This document shows, piece after piece, positions 52,277 to 63,866 of a stretch of 64,000 nt of DNA; positions within the stretch are counted from its first letter, which is position 1; each line of letters opens with the position of its first letter. This stretch comes from Arachis hypogaea (taxonomy: Eukaryota > Streptophyta > Magnoliopsida > Fabales > Fabaceae). Made by a program: the position numbers and the translations under genes. The notes beneath the pieces were generated by a model. It searched no databases, was not told the DNA's origin, and saw only the letters and a program-made list of their open reading frames with translations. The DNA lies in assembly GCF_003086295.3 (NCBI RefSeq), contig NC_092051.1:81042445-81106444 (forward strand), written 5' to 3'.

Positions 52277-54604
52277 GAGTGGGATCGTATCCACAGAGAT
52301 TGGCAAATTCGAGCAGTTTTAATCAATTGATGAATTAGTCAAGCGGATCAATAGGATTGTGAAGTGTAGAATTGTAAATGACATAAATGTAAATTGCTAG
52401 AATATAAAGAAAAGCAATAAAGTGCAGGAATATAAATGGTAGAATGTAAAGTGCAGAATCATAAATGACTTGAATGTAAATGGGAATGGGGAATTGCTGA
52501 ATGTAAAAATAAGCTATAAAGAAATGGATAGATAAGAATGGGGAAATTCATTGAGATTGGGAGATGTTGTCTCTTTGGATCAAATCTAGCTTATATCCTC
52601 TTCAATCATGCAACTCATTGACCTCTTGGCAATCATGATTGATTGAGCCCCAATCCCTTGGTGACTCAATTTCTCAGATCTTGATCAATAGCCAATTCCT
52701 TGGTCTAGTTGCTCATGAAGAGAGATATGCTTGGTCCCTGATTATACCATACACCATTATAGGTCCAAGTAGAGGGAGGATTATATGTCACATATCCAAA
52801 CACCAAAACCCAGATTCTACTCAAGTGTGAGAAGGGATTTCAAGCATGGTTTCATGTTTCCTTTCCCAAGGTTCCCATGAAACCCAATTGCATTCAATCT
52901 CTAGCAAATCAAAGAGAAGATGAAGAGAAGAAGAATTTTACTATTATCAATCCATCAAGTACAACAGAGCTCCCTATCTCAATGAGAGGGAAGTTAGCTA
53001 CTCATAGCTCAAAAAGTACTCAAAAGTGAAGTGTAAAAGTGGAACTAAAACTGACTGCTTAACCCCCTTCTTCAGTATTCCTTGGGGGTATTTATACTAC
53101 TCATAGTAAAATAAAAGAATTACAAAAGTGAAAAAGGAAAATTACATTTTGGAGGGAAAAGAAAACACTCAATAAGCGTGACTTCTCAGCTGGCGTGTGA
53201 TTGGCGCTTTTCTGGCATGTCACGTGCCCTTCATTTCTAGCTTGGCGTGCCACGCCTTCGAACTCAAGTGGCACGCCATAGTGGAATTCTTGTGTTGGCG
53301 TGCCACGCCTTCAAACTCCAGTGGCACGCCCCTTGCCTTTCTCACTTCTCTTTGCCTCTGGAAACTTGAACTGGCGTTTCACACCCAGGGTCTGATGTGC
53401 CACGCTCTTGCTCTATGCTTGGCTAAGCTTCTTTGGAAAGTTACATTAGCGTGGCACGCCCAGGGTCTGGCGTGCCATGCCCCTTTTGTGAGTGAGTGGT
53501 TCCTCTGTTTGGCGTGCCACGCCACGAACTCAAGTGGCACACCTCAATGCTTCTTTGCTCTCTGAATGACACTGGCGTGCCACACCTGGTTGCTCAAATG
53601 GCACACCTATGTGAAGAATGGTGAGTGGCGTGCCACGCCTTCGATACCAAGTGGCACGCCCCATGTAATTGGCCTCCTTCATCCTTTCTGGAAACTTATA
53701 CCAGCGTGCCACGCCTAAGGGCTGGCGTGCCACGCTCATGATCTTGTCTTGGTTCCAGTAGTTGGCGTGCCACGCCTCAGCCTTCAAGTGGCACGCCATA
53801 GTGAAATACTAAGGTTGGCGTGCCACGCCTTCGATACCAAGTGGCACGCCCAGTCCTTGCTTTTGGTCATTTGTGCATTGGCGTGCCACGCCTGGTTGCT
53901 CAAGTGGCACGCCCAGTCTTTAATTGCCTTCAGCCCCTTCTCTAGATTGTTGTACCAGCGTGCCACGCCATGCTGCTCAAGTGGCACGCCCATGGATTTG
54001 TGAACTTTTCAAGCTTGGCGTGCCACGCCTGGGTTCTCAAGTGGCACGCCCAAGTGACTTCTTGGGGCTGGCGTGCCACGCCTTCGATACCAAGTGGCAC
54101 GCCATAGTGAAGGTTCTTCTTGGAATTGTGAGTTGGCGTGCCACGCCCCTTTGCTCAAGTGGGATGCCCATAGTAATTGATGGGTCAGGCCTGCCACGCC
54201 CAGCCTGGCGTGCCACGCCCCTTTTGTGTCCTCCATTGTAGCTCTCTGAAAAGATGCATTAGCGTGCCACGTCCAGTTCTTGGCGTGCCACGCCCTCATG
54301 CATGCTTCGACTTCTTCTCTGGACTTTAGTACTGGCGTGCCACGCCTAGCTCCTGGCGTGCCATGCCAGTGCATTTTTGTGGCGTTTGCTCCCAAGTGGC
54401 ACGCCAGTTTCACACGCCCAGCTTCTTGTTTTTCTTCTACCCATTTTTGATGCCTTCTTCACCTGAAATTCAGCATAAATCATTTCAAAGTAGTGTACCA
54501 TAATATTCATCAAATAATGCATGAATTGTACTGATCAAATGAGATTTATGCTCTTTTATAGTTTTCTTTATGCAAGAAAGAATGGTAGATGATGCAAGTC
54601 ATCA
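52277..54604 (-). repeat. Element E: LTR remnant interrupted by B
   Basis: The right end ...GCAAGTCATCA (54604) mirrors TGATGACTTGC, an LTR start in minus sense. The left part resembles C's LTR (GTGGGATCG-type block, isolated GCAATAAAGTGCAGG, CTGATTATACCA). It stops at B's end inside the SL1 region; the missing part should lie left of B outside the window. A TATA-like box is at 53089-53096 (minus). No PPT or primer site at 54605, so it is the outer end of a full element or a solo LTR. Confidence 0.75.
53180..54420 (-). repeat. GGCGTGCCACGCC palindrome array in element E LTR
   Basis: More than twenty copies of GGCGTGCCACGCC or GTGGCACGCC over 1.2 kb, mostly in pairs GGCGTGCCAC...GTGGCACGCC separated by 14-20 bases such as CTTCGATACCAA. 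Each copy is a short palindrome and each pair a longer hairpin. Open frames across it are repeat artefacts. Confidence 0.9.
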
Positions 54605-56321
54605 AAGACTAAACCAAATACAAAAAATGAAAACAAATATATACATAAAGCTCTGTAGTTCGACCGCGGCTTCACGCTATAGCTCCCTGAACCCGTTACT
54701 GAAAAAGAAATTCTGTACGTGGTGAGAACATCGTCCTCGCAGGTTCTCAGCAGGGAACAGAATACCATCAAAGCAAAGAGATCCTTGCAAATAGAAATAA
54801 TTTCATTGTAACAACAATTTATCCTTGAGATAACCTTTTGGAAAAGCATTGTGGAAAAAACGTACTTTGAAAGGTCGTAAAGAAACTCGTTTAGTTTACA
54901 AATTAGTAAGGCAAATAGTTTAAAGAAATGAAACGGACCAAAGACATGCCTAAGCGCTTACTACCCAACTTACATCGCTCACTCCTATCCAACCAATACA
55001 TAAATTAGAGTAATAAGGCAACATCTAGTCCATCCTGCCTCAACCTCCATCACCATATATCAGAAACAACCCTCAACGATATATAATTTTATTATTATGT
55101 TATTTATTTATTTTACTTGCTCTAATTATAATAGAGTTTGGATAATAATATTATTATTTTTATCAAGTTCGATATTCACCGATAAAGTGATTTATCGGTA
55201 TTTCTTGATGCACTTGGATTTGCTAATTCTCCATCATATATATTTTGCCATCAAATTACTAATGTTATTCATATTTGTAACTCGTATATAATTATCCTTA
55301 TATATATATTTTATTAGTTTAATAATATATCCAATTATTATAATTATCTAATTAAGATATTTATAACTTGAACTGCTTACTCAACAGCACACGGGCGTGA
55401 CACCCAACCCCTTAATTTAACAAATCTCCCTTCCACTAAATTAAACTCCTTCTCGAATCATCATTCATTATAATCAACCGAACCATTCCTTGGAAAAAAG
55501 AAAAGAACAGAAATGTGGAATCACATTAAACAATGGTATCTCATTAAACATATCATCACCATTAATTATTATCATTCCCTTCATCCCATTCATTTTTTTC
55601 CCAAAGCCAAAAGAGAACCTATGGATCATATTAAAACCATGATACCTCATTTGGTTTCATTAAATAAGTGTCATGCAATTAACATTTTTCTCCTTTAATT
55701 TAATGTGACCGAACCCTTTTGGAGAAAGAAAAAAAAGAGAGATTTTGTCACATAACCATCTAATAATATAGTATTGACACTTAATTCGTTAATTGCCAAT
55801 TCACCTTTCCAATAAAGCCAAAAACACCTTTCTTAATCTCTCATTAATTAACCGTGCTGCATGAAGAAAAGAGAAAGAGAAAGAGACCGAGAGCTTCGAT
55901 CGAAGAAACCGTGACCCTCCACCATTTTCTTTCTTCGATTTCTTTTAATCCTTTACTTCAATAAAAAATCTAAACTGATTAAAGTGATTATATCTTTCTC
56001 TCTACATGTTGGTGTCACTTTTGTTCGGTAGAATTTAATGGTGACATAACTCCACTCCCCCTTGAGTTCAGCCAATTGGAGTTATAAGAGGTACAGACAA
56101 TTTCTGACTTTTTCTTTTTCAGCTGCCTAGTCAAAAAGCATCTTCGAAATTTTTATTGTTTTGATTTCGTACAGAGGTAGGGTTTCAATAAATTTTCACC
56201 GATTAAATTTATACTTGATTAGTGAATTGATGTCGTAATTGATTATTGATTTAATTTGCTTGATATTATGTTAAATTTTTGTGAAACTTTGATAATTGAT
56301 GATTGATGATGGTTTGGCCAG
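54605..56321. other. Unassigned AT-rich interval between E and F
   Basis: I recognise no gene, RNA or element. 54650-54760 has higher complexity (GAACCCGTTACTGAAAAAG, GGTGAGAACATCGTCCTCGC) and may be an old element or gene fragment. 55050-55860 is AT-rich. 55860-55910 is purine-rich with a CTTCGATCGAAG palindrome (55894-55905). 56000-56320 has a leader-like texture. This is the only stretch over 1 kb not tied to a retrotransposon. Confidence 0.5.
55178..55199. repeat. Perfect hairpin ACCGATAAA-gtga-TTTATCGGT
   Basis: Nine-base arms and a four-base loop in unassigned DNA; no T-run follows on either strand, so a terminator is not implied. Confidence 0.7.
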
Positions 56322-56619
56322 TGATAAACCACTATTTTATAGTTAATATTGTGTTTAATTGTGTGGTTTTGTCATGATCCTTACCCACTTATTCATCAAT
56401 TTAGCATGCATTTAGATTTCCTTCCTAAATTCAGTACATGTTTGAAAATTGCTTCCTAGAGACTTTAATTATTTATTTTTAATTCTCTTTTATTCCATTC
56501 GACGCCGTGATCTGTGTGTTAAGTGTTTCAGACTTTATAGCGCATGAATGAGTTGGAGATTGGAAAGGAAGCTAGCAAAAAATGGAAGGAACACAAGAAT
56601 TTGAGGAGATAACCAGCGA

Positions 56620-56760
56620 GAAGTGACGCGGTCGCATGGCTCACGCGACCGCGCGAAGGAGCGCAATTCGCAGTGACGCAGCCGCATGGCTTGCGCGACC
56701 GCGTGGAGAGGAAAAAGCGCAAGCGACGCGTCCACATGGACGACGCGATCGCGTGACATG
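56620..56760 (+). repeat. GACGCGGTCGCG / CGCGACCGCGTC inverted repeats in element F LTR
   Basis: Pairs of GACGCGGTCGCATGG and CACGCGACCGCG, CGCGACCGCGTGG and ACGCGATCGCGTGAC. Very GC- and CpG-rich against an AT-rich background; the same motif fills 61822-62380. Confidence 0.87.
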
Positions 56761-57619
56761 CACGATCTGTATAATCTGCAGAATTCGATGGGGGCGATTT
56801 TGGACCTTATTTCGGCCCAGTTTTCGGCCCGGAACAGCAGACTAGAGTCAGAGAATATGCAGAAACAAGGGACACATTCATTCAGTAGTTTTAGATCTAG
56901 TTTTTCACTCTCTTAGGTTTTTTCTCTCTAGTTTTTAGAATTTTAATTTTCAATTGGTCTTAGCATTGGAACAGTGAGAAGAGTTATTTCCTCATCAAGA
57001 CTTCATCATTCTAGTTTGTTTTCTTAACTTGGTTCTATTCTTCCATGTTCTTTGTTATGTTCAATTTTGTCATTCAGATATTTTTATGATTATTTAATGC
57101 AAGGATTATTTCTTTTTAATTCAATTTCAATTCCAATAATCATGTCCTCTTTTAATTCCCTTTCATGCGCTATGGATTCCTTATTTACAATGCGTGAGTA
57201 GTTTCCTTACTTGATGGGGAGTTGATTAAAAGGAACTTGATGACAAGTCATCCTAGCCTATTTTAACTAGTCTTTTTCTTTTGTTTTCATTAGAATTATG
57301 CACTTTCTTTAACCATAAGCAAGCTAATTGAGTAGATTTTCATGTTTCCCTTGATTGAATCAACCATGTATGAATTCATGCCATTTCATGAGGTTTTATG
57401 CTATAATTGTTGCATATTATGATAGAATAAATATCTCATGATTATGAGCATAGCTTTGATGTGTTTGGTTGATTAATGATAGGTGAAGAAAGCTTGGAGA
57501 AAGGTTGAAGCAAGAAGGAATGGCTAGGAGTGAAGAGAGGACAATGGAATAAGTGAAATTGAACCAGGAAGCAAAAAGCTAGACCTAAAGTTAGCATCAA
57601 ACTTTTGCACAAACTTTTG

Positions 57620-58040
57620 GTTGAAAAGTTAGCCCCAACGTTAGCCCCCTAACTTGGAGGCTAACGTTGGAACTTGAAAATCACTCCCTGGGTATCAAAA
57701 GTTTGCGCCAACGTTAGCCCCCTAACTTTGAGGCTAACGTTGGCACATGAAATTCACCCCTGGGCACCAAAAGTTTGCGCCAACGTTAGCCCCCTAAATT
57801 TGAGGCTAACGTTGGCACATGAAATCCTCCCTGGGCACCAAAAGTTTGCGCCAACGTTAGCCCCCTAACTTGGTGGCTAACGTTGGCGCCACAAGTACAC
57901 AAGGTAAGGCCAACGTTAGGGCCAAAGTTAGACCCCTAACGTTGGCACCAACGTTCATATCAGCAAAGTGGTGTTAGCTGATATGAAAAGTTGGAGCAAA
58001 AGTTAGACCCCTAACTTTTGCTCAAACTTTTGGTCCAACT
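57620..58040 (+). repeat. CCAACGTTAGCC...GGCTAACGTTGG inverted-repeat array in G
   Basis: Four near-identical units of about 75 bases, each GCCAACGTTAGCC-ccctaactttga-GGCTAACGTTGGC, separated by CACCAAAAGTTTGC-type spacers, then decayed copies to 58040. Confidence 0.88.
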
Positions 58041-58963
58041 TTTGCAAAACTCAAACCCGGTTCAATTGGTTCACTTTGGTTCTTCTCCAAACTTCAAGAG
58101 CAATCAACCAAGGCCTCTTTCAACCCAATTCCACCAAGAGCAAAGGCCCAACTCAAGGCTTGAAGATCATTTGAAGAAAGTGTATAAATAGGATAGAATT
58201 CAAGTTCTTCAGAGAGCTTTCTTTTGGAATTTTCATAATAGTTTTCGGAGAGCTTTTGATATTGAGTGATCTTTAATTTCTTTGTCTTGGGGAAGGAGAA
58301 TTCACTTCTCTTCCTCTCAGTTTTATTGCTTTCAATTTCAATTACAATTGTCTTGGATCTTGGGTTGGAGAATTGAAGAAATTCTGTTTCAATCTCATCC
58401 TTGGATCTCTCTGTTTATTTACTGCTTAATTGAATTTCCGTTTCTGTTACTTGCTTCTCATCTACTTTCTTTGCAATTTACAATTTCCTTTGCAATTGTT
58501 CTTGTTGGATCTAGGAAGGCATTGAGATCTAGACTTGGTTTTCTAGTCTCTGGGTCCTGAGATCTGATTTCCCATTTTCAATTCTCTGTTTACTGCTTTA
58601 TATGTTCATTTACTTTTCTGTTTCAGATCCGATTCAATCCCAATTCCCTTTTACTCTTCTGTTTAATGCAATTCAACTTTTCCTTGTTTAAATTCTGCAA
58701 ATCCAATCCCCAATTCCCTTTACAATTCCAGCCGTTTACATTTCTTGCACTTTAAGATTTCGCTATTTACATTTCTTGCATTCTAAGTTTCTGCTATTTA
58801 ATTTCTTGTTCTTTAAGATTCAGCACTTTAATTCCCTGTTCTCTTTACTTCCATGCAATTTAATTTCTGCACATCACAAAACACTCAACCAAATCTTGAT
58901 TCGCTTGACTAAATTAACCACTAAGCTAAAATTGCTCAATCCTTCAATCCCTGTGGGATCGAC

Positions 58964-59013
58964 CTCACTCCCGTGAGTTTTTATTACTTGATGCGACCCG
59001 GTGCACTTGCCGG
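58964..59013 (+). other. Conserved LTR stem-loop pair SL1-SL2 (element G)
   Basis: SL1 CTCAC-tccc-GTGAG (58964-58977) then TTTTTATTACTTG, and SL2 CCGG-tgcacttg-CCGG (58998-59013). Compared with A/B, SL1 changes a T-A pair to C-G and SL2 changes an A-T pair to G-C. Confidence 0.73.
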
Positions 59014-59583
59014 TTAGAATTGTGTGTTTTGGGAGAAATTTATTTTTCACCAAAATACTCATCAGAACTCTTGAGTTGGAAGGATTGAAAGAAAATTTGT
59101 AATTGGGTTAAATGTTGGATTGCTATCTTGTCACCGACGCCAATCCCTTTGAACTAAGTGGGTTGCGACTTGTGAACAGATCTGGCATTCCCACTTGTTT
59201 GACTTTCCCTTACCTAGTAAAAGATAACCAAACAGAACAACCATTAATTATAAATTAATCTTACAATCACACCATCAATGATAGAGATTCTAACCAATCA
59301 ATTCCCAGTCAAGGCTTTTATTTATATCATTTAAAAATCCTCAATTTAAATTCCAATTTACTTAGCTCAACTTCTTGGAACATCTGATTAATAAAACAGC
59401 ACACTTTTCTGCAACTCGTTGGGAGACGACCTGGGACTTAAAACTCCCAGTAAATTTAATTGAAATTCTCTGTGACACATTTTTAAATTGATAGGCAGAT
59501 TTTCGGTGAGTTAAGAACTATACTTGCAACGTAACCATTTTAATAAATTTTTTACTCACCAACTTCTGCTTCCCATCAATTTT

Positions 59584-59601
59584 TGGCGCCATTGCCGGGG
59601 A
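59584..59601 (+). other. Primer binding site, tRNA-Asp type with one mismatch (element F)
   Basis: TGGCGCCATTGCCGGGGA, 17 of 18 to the tRNA-Asp 3' end. Confidence 0.87.
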
Positions 59602-60158
59602 ATTACAAACGTGTGCCTTATTATTGGTTATTGTAAATATTTTATTTTTGCTTGTTTATTTGTTTTTATTTTTGTTTTTATTTTTGTTTTTCCATAAATT
59701 AAGAGGTTATTTGTTTTTATTTAGTTATAAAAAAATTTTTTCAAAAATTTGTTCTTAGTGTTCATCTTGATCTTCAAGCTGTTCTTAGTTGTTTTCTTCG
59801 TTTTGATCTAAAAATTTGAAATTTGGTGTCATTTTATTGTTTTTCTCTTTCCTCATTAAATTCAAAAATATTTTTAATTAATTTTTTCGAAAAAAAAATT
59901 TTCAGATTTTTATTTTTTAAAATTTTTATCTTATCTTATCTTATTTCAAAAATAAATTTTCAAAATTCAAATTTAAAAATTTTCAAAATTTAAATTTAAA
60001 ATTTTTCAAATTTCAAATATTCAAATTTCAAAATTCAAATTTCAAAATTTCAAAATTTCAAACTTCAAAATTTAATTTTCAATTTCAAAATTTAAATAAC
60101 CTTTTAATTTAAATTTATTTTTATTTTTTACTTTCATTTTTAATATTTATTTACTACT
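59602..60158 (+). other. Element F leader
   Basis: AT-rich, no gene. 59930-60110 is a run of AAATTTCAAA-type repeats. A TTTGGTGTC motif lies near 59822 and a TTCTTAGTGTTCATCTTGAT block near 59753, both seen in A's leader. Confidence 0.75.
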
Positions 60159-61160
60159 ATGAACTCTCACCCCTTTGACTATGAGTCTGGTTACAATAAT
60201 GTTGCAGGAAGAAGAAATTACAATGAGAGCAGGCATCAAGGTTGGAACAATCAAAGATGGGAGGAGCCACAAGGACTTGGTCAATCCTCATGGCAACAAC
60301 CACCTCGAATGGACTATCAACAACCACCACCATATGCCTAGGAACCCTTTCCTCAACATAACTTTGGACCACCATACTCACAAGCCCCTTTCCGCCATTC
60401 ACCTCCATATGACCCTAACCCTCAACCACCATACCAACCACCTTATGAGCCATATGAACCATATATAGAACCACTCCAATTCCAATCCAATCACTCCCAA
60501 CCACCACCACTTTCTTTTGTATCATGTCCAAGTCTGACAACCCGAGAAGCAGAGGATCGCCTAAGGGAAACAGTAATTAAATTTCAGGCAACCGTTCAAC
60601 AACTGGGGCAAGTATTAATTCAATGGTCTTCTAGACGCTTAAATACACAAGGATCAGCCATAGCCCCATGTGGACAGTCTAGTGAAGAGCATAGCATGAA
60701 GGAGATACCAGAAACCCCAGTGGACAAGATAGAGAATGAATTCGTACTAGAACAAGTAGAAGAAGCTGTCATTGTTCAAGAAGAAGAAGAAGTGGTTGAA
60801 GACTTAGGAGATGCAGAACCTCCATGGGAAAGTCCAGTCATAGAGCCTCCTTCCGAGACGGTTGAAATTGATGCTGAGGAGGGTGTACAACCTCTAAAGC
60901 ATATCATAGTTGAAGACTTGGAAGAGGTTGATCAAGAGATGGAGATTCAAGAAGAAGAAGCACAACCTCCCATGCCCTTGGAAAGCAATGAAGAGGAGAT
61001 TGAATTGAAAGAAAGCTACCAAGAGGAAGAGGTTGAAATTGAAGAAGCTTGCAAAGAGGTGGTAATTATCAGAAAAGAGCACAAGGGAGTGGAGCTTGCA
61101 ATTTCATTAAAAATACTCCCCCTAAGTTGCCATCATCCTTCACAACATTCAAGTGGGTAA
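60159..61160 (+). pseudogene. Element F ORF1: Pro/Tyr-rich, acidic protein with one in-frame stop
   Basis: ATG 60159 (MNSHPFDYESGYNN) opens one frame to 61160, interrupted only by TAG 60339-60341. Residues about 40-120 are rich in PPY/PPPY. Residues about 125-165 have a helical REAEDRLRETV segment. Residues about 180-310 are extremely acidic (runs of E with V/I). The Pro-rich start after a WN/W-R-N-like segment resembles the gag C-terminal part of Athila elements (compare NYDPYS / NPSWRNHP in A and C), but the gag core is absent. Function unknown. Confidence 0.7.
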
Positions 61161-61612
61161 AATTCATATCCCATAGCTTTCTAATCCCACTTGAATATGG
61201 GCTACTGAAGACGGATGGTCAACTTAGAGCTCTTTGTGGAATTAAGAGTAAGGGGAAGATGGCCAGTGATAAGAATTGTCAAGCAAGGTTCATCATGGTT
61301 GGAAGCTTTAAGTTTAAACGCAAAGGTTGGTATAAAGCTCAATTGAATGGGTCTAGGAAGCTGTTTGGTAGCTGCAGTGAGAATTCAAATTACTTATCAC
61401 CCGGCTGGAAAAATACCGATCCCGACAAAAATGGGTGTAAAAATAAAGTTTGGGATCCTGGAATCTGTTCTGGCAATTGTCACCCCGGGAGCCTAAGAAT
61501 CTGTTTGAAGCTTCTTAAGGGCTTTACATGCTTAGTTTGGGACCCCGGAGGTTACTGGAAGTACAAACATTGGGGGGAATTCCTTGATCAGTACAAGCAT
61601 AAACCACCATAA
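61095..61612 (+). pseudogene. Element F ORF1 continuation in another frame
   Basis: From about 61095, another frame stays open to 61612 (FKWVKFISHSFLIPLEYGLL, GSFKFKRKGWYKAQLNGSRK, VWDPGG, HWGEFLDQYKHKPP). No stop separates it from ORF1, so a frameshift near 61080-61140 is likely. I recall similar sequence from peanut repeats but know no domain. Its stop is 17 bases before the stem-loop element, the position held by pol or gag-protease in A, B and C. Confidence 0.6.
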
Positions 61613-61629
61613 CAAGAAGCTCATCAAAT

Positions 61630-61680
61630 GTCCAACTTAAGGACTTTAACTAAAAGTGCTAGGTGGGAGACAACCCACCA
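61630..61680 (+). other. Post-ORF stem-loop element (element F copy)
   Basis: Stem 1 GTCC-aacttaa-GGAC, then ACTAAAAGTGCT, then stem 2 GGTGGG-agacaa-CCCACC. Both stems differ from those of A and C at paired positions and remain fully complementary. Confidence 0.75.
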
Positions 61681-61821
61681 TGGTATGATCGTCCTTTTTC
61701 ATTTTTATTTAGTTTTATTTGTTTTTGAATTTTATTTTATTTTGTTATATTGAACCTGGAGTTTTGCATCACATTCATATTAACACTGCATTCTGCATCT
61801 TTTCAAAAAAAAAAAAAAAGC

Positions 61822-62380
61822 GAGCACGTGACGCGACCACATCAGCGACGCGTCCGCGTCGCAAGGAGATGGGAGACAATATTAATATGAACAGAGAGTT
61901 TCGCAGGAGCAACGCTAGAGGCGTGCCAATGGCACAAATCACTCCATGCGACCGCGTCGCTGACACGACCGCGTCGCTGACGCGACCGCGTCATATGGGA
62001 ATAATGGCCTCCCACGCGACCGCGTCACCCACGCAGTCGCGTGACCTGAAAATCGACGTCAACCAGGTGCATGGCCGAAAGTTGTGCTTGAGTTGGGCTG
62101 GACTCGTGCTGGCAGCCCAAGCCCTCCCACGCGAACGCGTGCCCCATGCGTCCGCGTCATATTGGAAATAAGGCCACTCACGCGATCGCATGCCCCACGC
62201 GACCGCGTCACCCAGATTTTTGGCAAAAGAGTTTTGAACAGAGAGTTGTGCGACCGCGAGGCTGCAGTCGCGCCACTAGCACAAATCGAGTCACGCGATC
62301 GCGTGCCCCACGCGTCCGCGTCACCCAACCTTATCGCGCACCACGCGACCGCGTCACCCACGCAACCGCGTCGCCAGCGT
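61822..62380 (+). repeat. GACGCGACCGCGTC array in element F spacer
   Basis: About fifteen CACGCGACCGCGTC / GACGCGTCCGCGTC / ACGCGATCGCGTG copies, in the same relative position as the GGCGTT arrays of A and B. CpG-dense. Open frames in both directions are repeat artefacts. Confidence 0.9.
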
Positions 62381-62908
62381 CGCACAACCTATCCAGATTA
62401 GTGCCAATTTTCTTAACTTTTCTTTTCTAATCCGAAATTCTCCCTTCTCTCTCCTTTCTCACTTTTTTTTTCTACTTCTCATTCTTTTTCACTTTTATTT
62501 TATTTTATTTAATTGCATACTCTCATTCATTGCATATTTTTTATTTTTTCTAAATTTATTATTGGTGTTCAAATGTTCTTATTCAACTGTTACATATTTT
62601 CTGGTATTTTCTTGGTGCTTCATGACTTGTTTTATTCTGATTGGGTAATATTATTTAAATCAATGCTAATTTTTATATTACTGATATTCCTTTTAAATTG
62701 ACATGAATTTACATTGTCTTTCATTACCCACCTTTTTCCCCATGGTTGCAAATTTTGCACTACTGATATGCCATGGCTTCTATTGTTTTCTCCCTTACAT
62801 GTTGAAGCTTCCATGTAAATGAGACCCTTATCATTTGGCATTAACCCATACTTCTTTTATTTTCTTATCTCTATTTCTGGGTTACTCTTCTTCCCTTTTT
62901 CTTTCAGG

Positions 62909-62980
62909 ATGGCCACCCGGAAGGGAAGCGGAAGACATTTTACATGGGGAGACAGACAAGTCCATCTGCACAATCCTTAG
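62909..62980 (+). pseudogene. Element F ORF2-like remnant (23 codons)
   Basis: ATGGCCACCCGGAAG (MATRKGSGRH) directly follows a good 3' splice-site sequence (TTTTTCTTTCAGG, ending 62907). It lies after the palindrome array, where A and B have ORF2 starting MAPK. It ends at TAG 62978. Probably a decayed ORF2 start; speculative. Confidence 0.35.
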
Positions 62981-63780
62981 AGAAAAGCAACAGTTGAAAC
63001 AACCCATCCACCTGCAAATCTCAGCATGCACCGAGGACGGTGCAATCTTTAAGTGTGGGGAGGTCGATACCGATCTCCATGGGTTAGTTATTTCCTGACT
63101 CAACACCAAAATTTTTATTTTATTTGTTTGTTCATTGTTGCATTTGCATGTTTGATTGCATATTTGTTTGATTTTTTGCATATTTTACCACTTGGTTGAA
63201 GTAATATTTTCTTTTTCAAGAAACCTTTTAGAGCATTTCACTAATTTGAATAAAATTTAATATTACACTTGTTTGAAGAAATATCATACTGGAACATGGT
63301 TTAGAGCTTGAACACACAAAACCTGTGAGATTCTTGAGCCTATTTGAATTGGTTGCATTTTACCAACCAATATTTTATTTTTGATGTGTGTTTTTCTCTC
63401 TAAAATTGTGATCTTTGTCTTGCCTAATTCTATATTTCCATGGTTTAATGTATGCATGCACTTACATGATTGAGGCCTTTGTTTCACTAAGCTTACATAC
63501 CCATATGGCCTTACCTTTCATTATCCCTTGCAAACCAATGTTGAGCCTATTTTACCCCTTTGTTCTTTACTTTAGCTCATCACTAACTCTAAGCGAAAAA
63601 AAAAAATAATGTCCTTAATTTGAATCCTTAGTTAGCTTAGACTAATGAAAATGCTTATGATTTAAGTGTGGGAAAAGTGGGTTTGAAAATGTTTGGTTTA
63701 AGAATTGGGTGTTATATATCTTTATGAAAATATGAAAGAAATAGAACATGTTCATGCATTCAATAAATTAATCATATGCA

Positions 63781-63866
63781 TTGAGAAAAACAAAAGAAAA
63801 AAAATAATAATAAAAAAAAAGAAGAAAAAGAAGAAAAAGAGAGAGAAAAAGAAAAGAAAAAGAGCA
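63781..63866 (+). repeat. A/G-only tract in element F 3' region
   Basis: AAAGAAAAAGAAGAAAAAGA-type sequence of about 85 bases, nearly all purine; comparable with A at 8985-9055. It is upstream of, not adjacent to, any visible LTR. Confidence 0.8.

Larger units (their letters stand above)
57477..59064 (+). repeat. Element G: probable solo LTR nested in F's LTR
   Basis: TGATAGGTGAAG...ATACTCATCA, 1588 bp, with its own TATA-like box (TATAAATA 58183-58190), its own palindrome array and its own SL1/SL2. F's separate LTR-end hairpin follows 400 bp later, which argues for two LTRs. No matching 5-bp flanks (ATTAA against GAACT), so exact ends are uncertain. Confidence 0.6.
56322..59578 (+). repeat. 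Element F 5' LTR, interrupted by G
   Basis: Starts TGATAAACCACTATTTTA and ends TTCCCATCA, five bases before the primer site. Without G it is about 1669 bp. It contains a GACGCGGTCGC palindrome cluster (56620-56760) and, near the end, a hairpin CTGGGA-cttaaaac-TCCCAG (59431-59450) in the place of SL1. Confidence 0.8.

Noticed and set aside
53197..54413. Several open frames of 70-134 codons on both strands
   Set aside because: They arise from the GGCGTGCCACGCC array (repeated Cys-His-Ala peptides); no start context, domain or conservation independent of the repeat.
54568..54849. 93-codon minus-strand frame with hydrophobic segment
   Set aside because: Crosses the E LTR end into unassigned DNA, so it joins unrelated sequences; no recognised domain.
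56535..56916. Overlapping frames near the start of F
   Set aside because: They follow the CpG-rich palindrome cluster of F's LTR on both strands; no domain.
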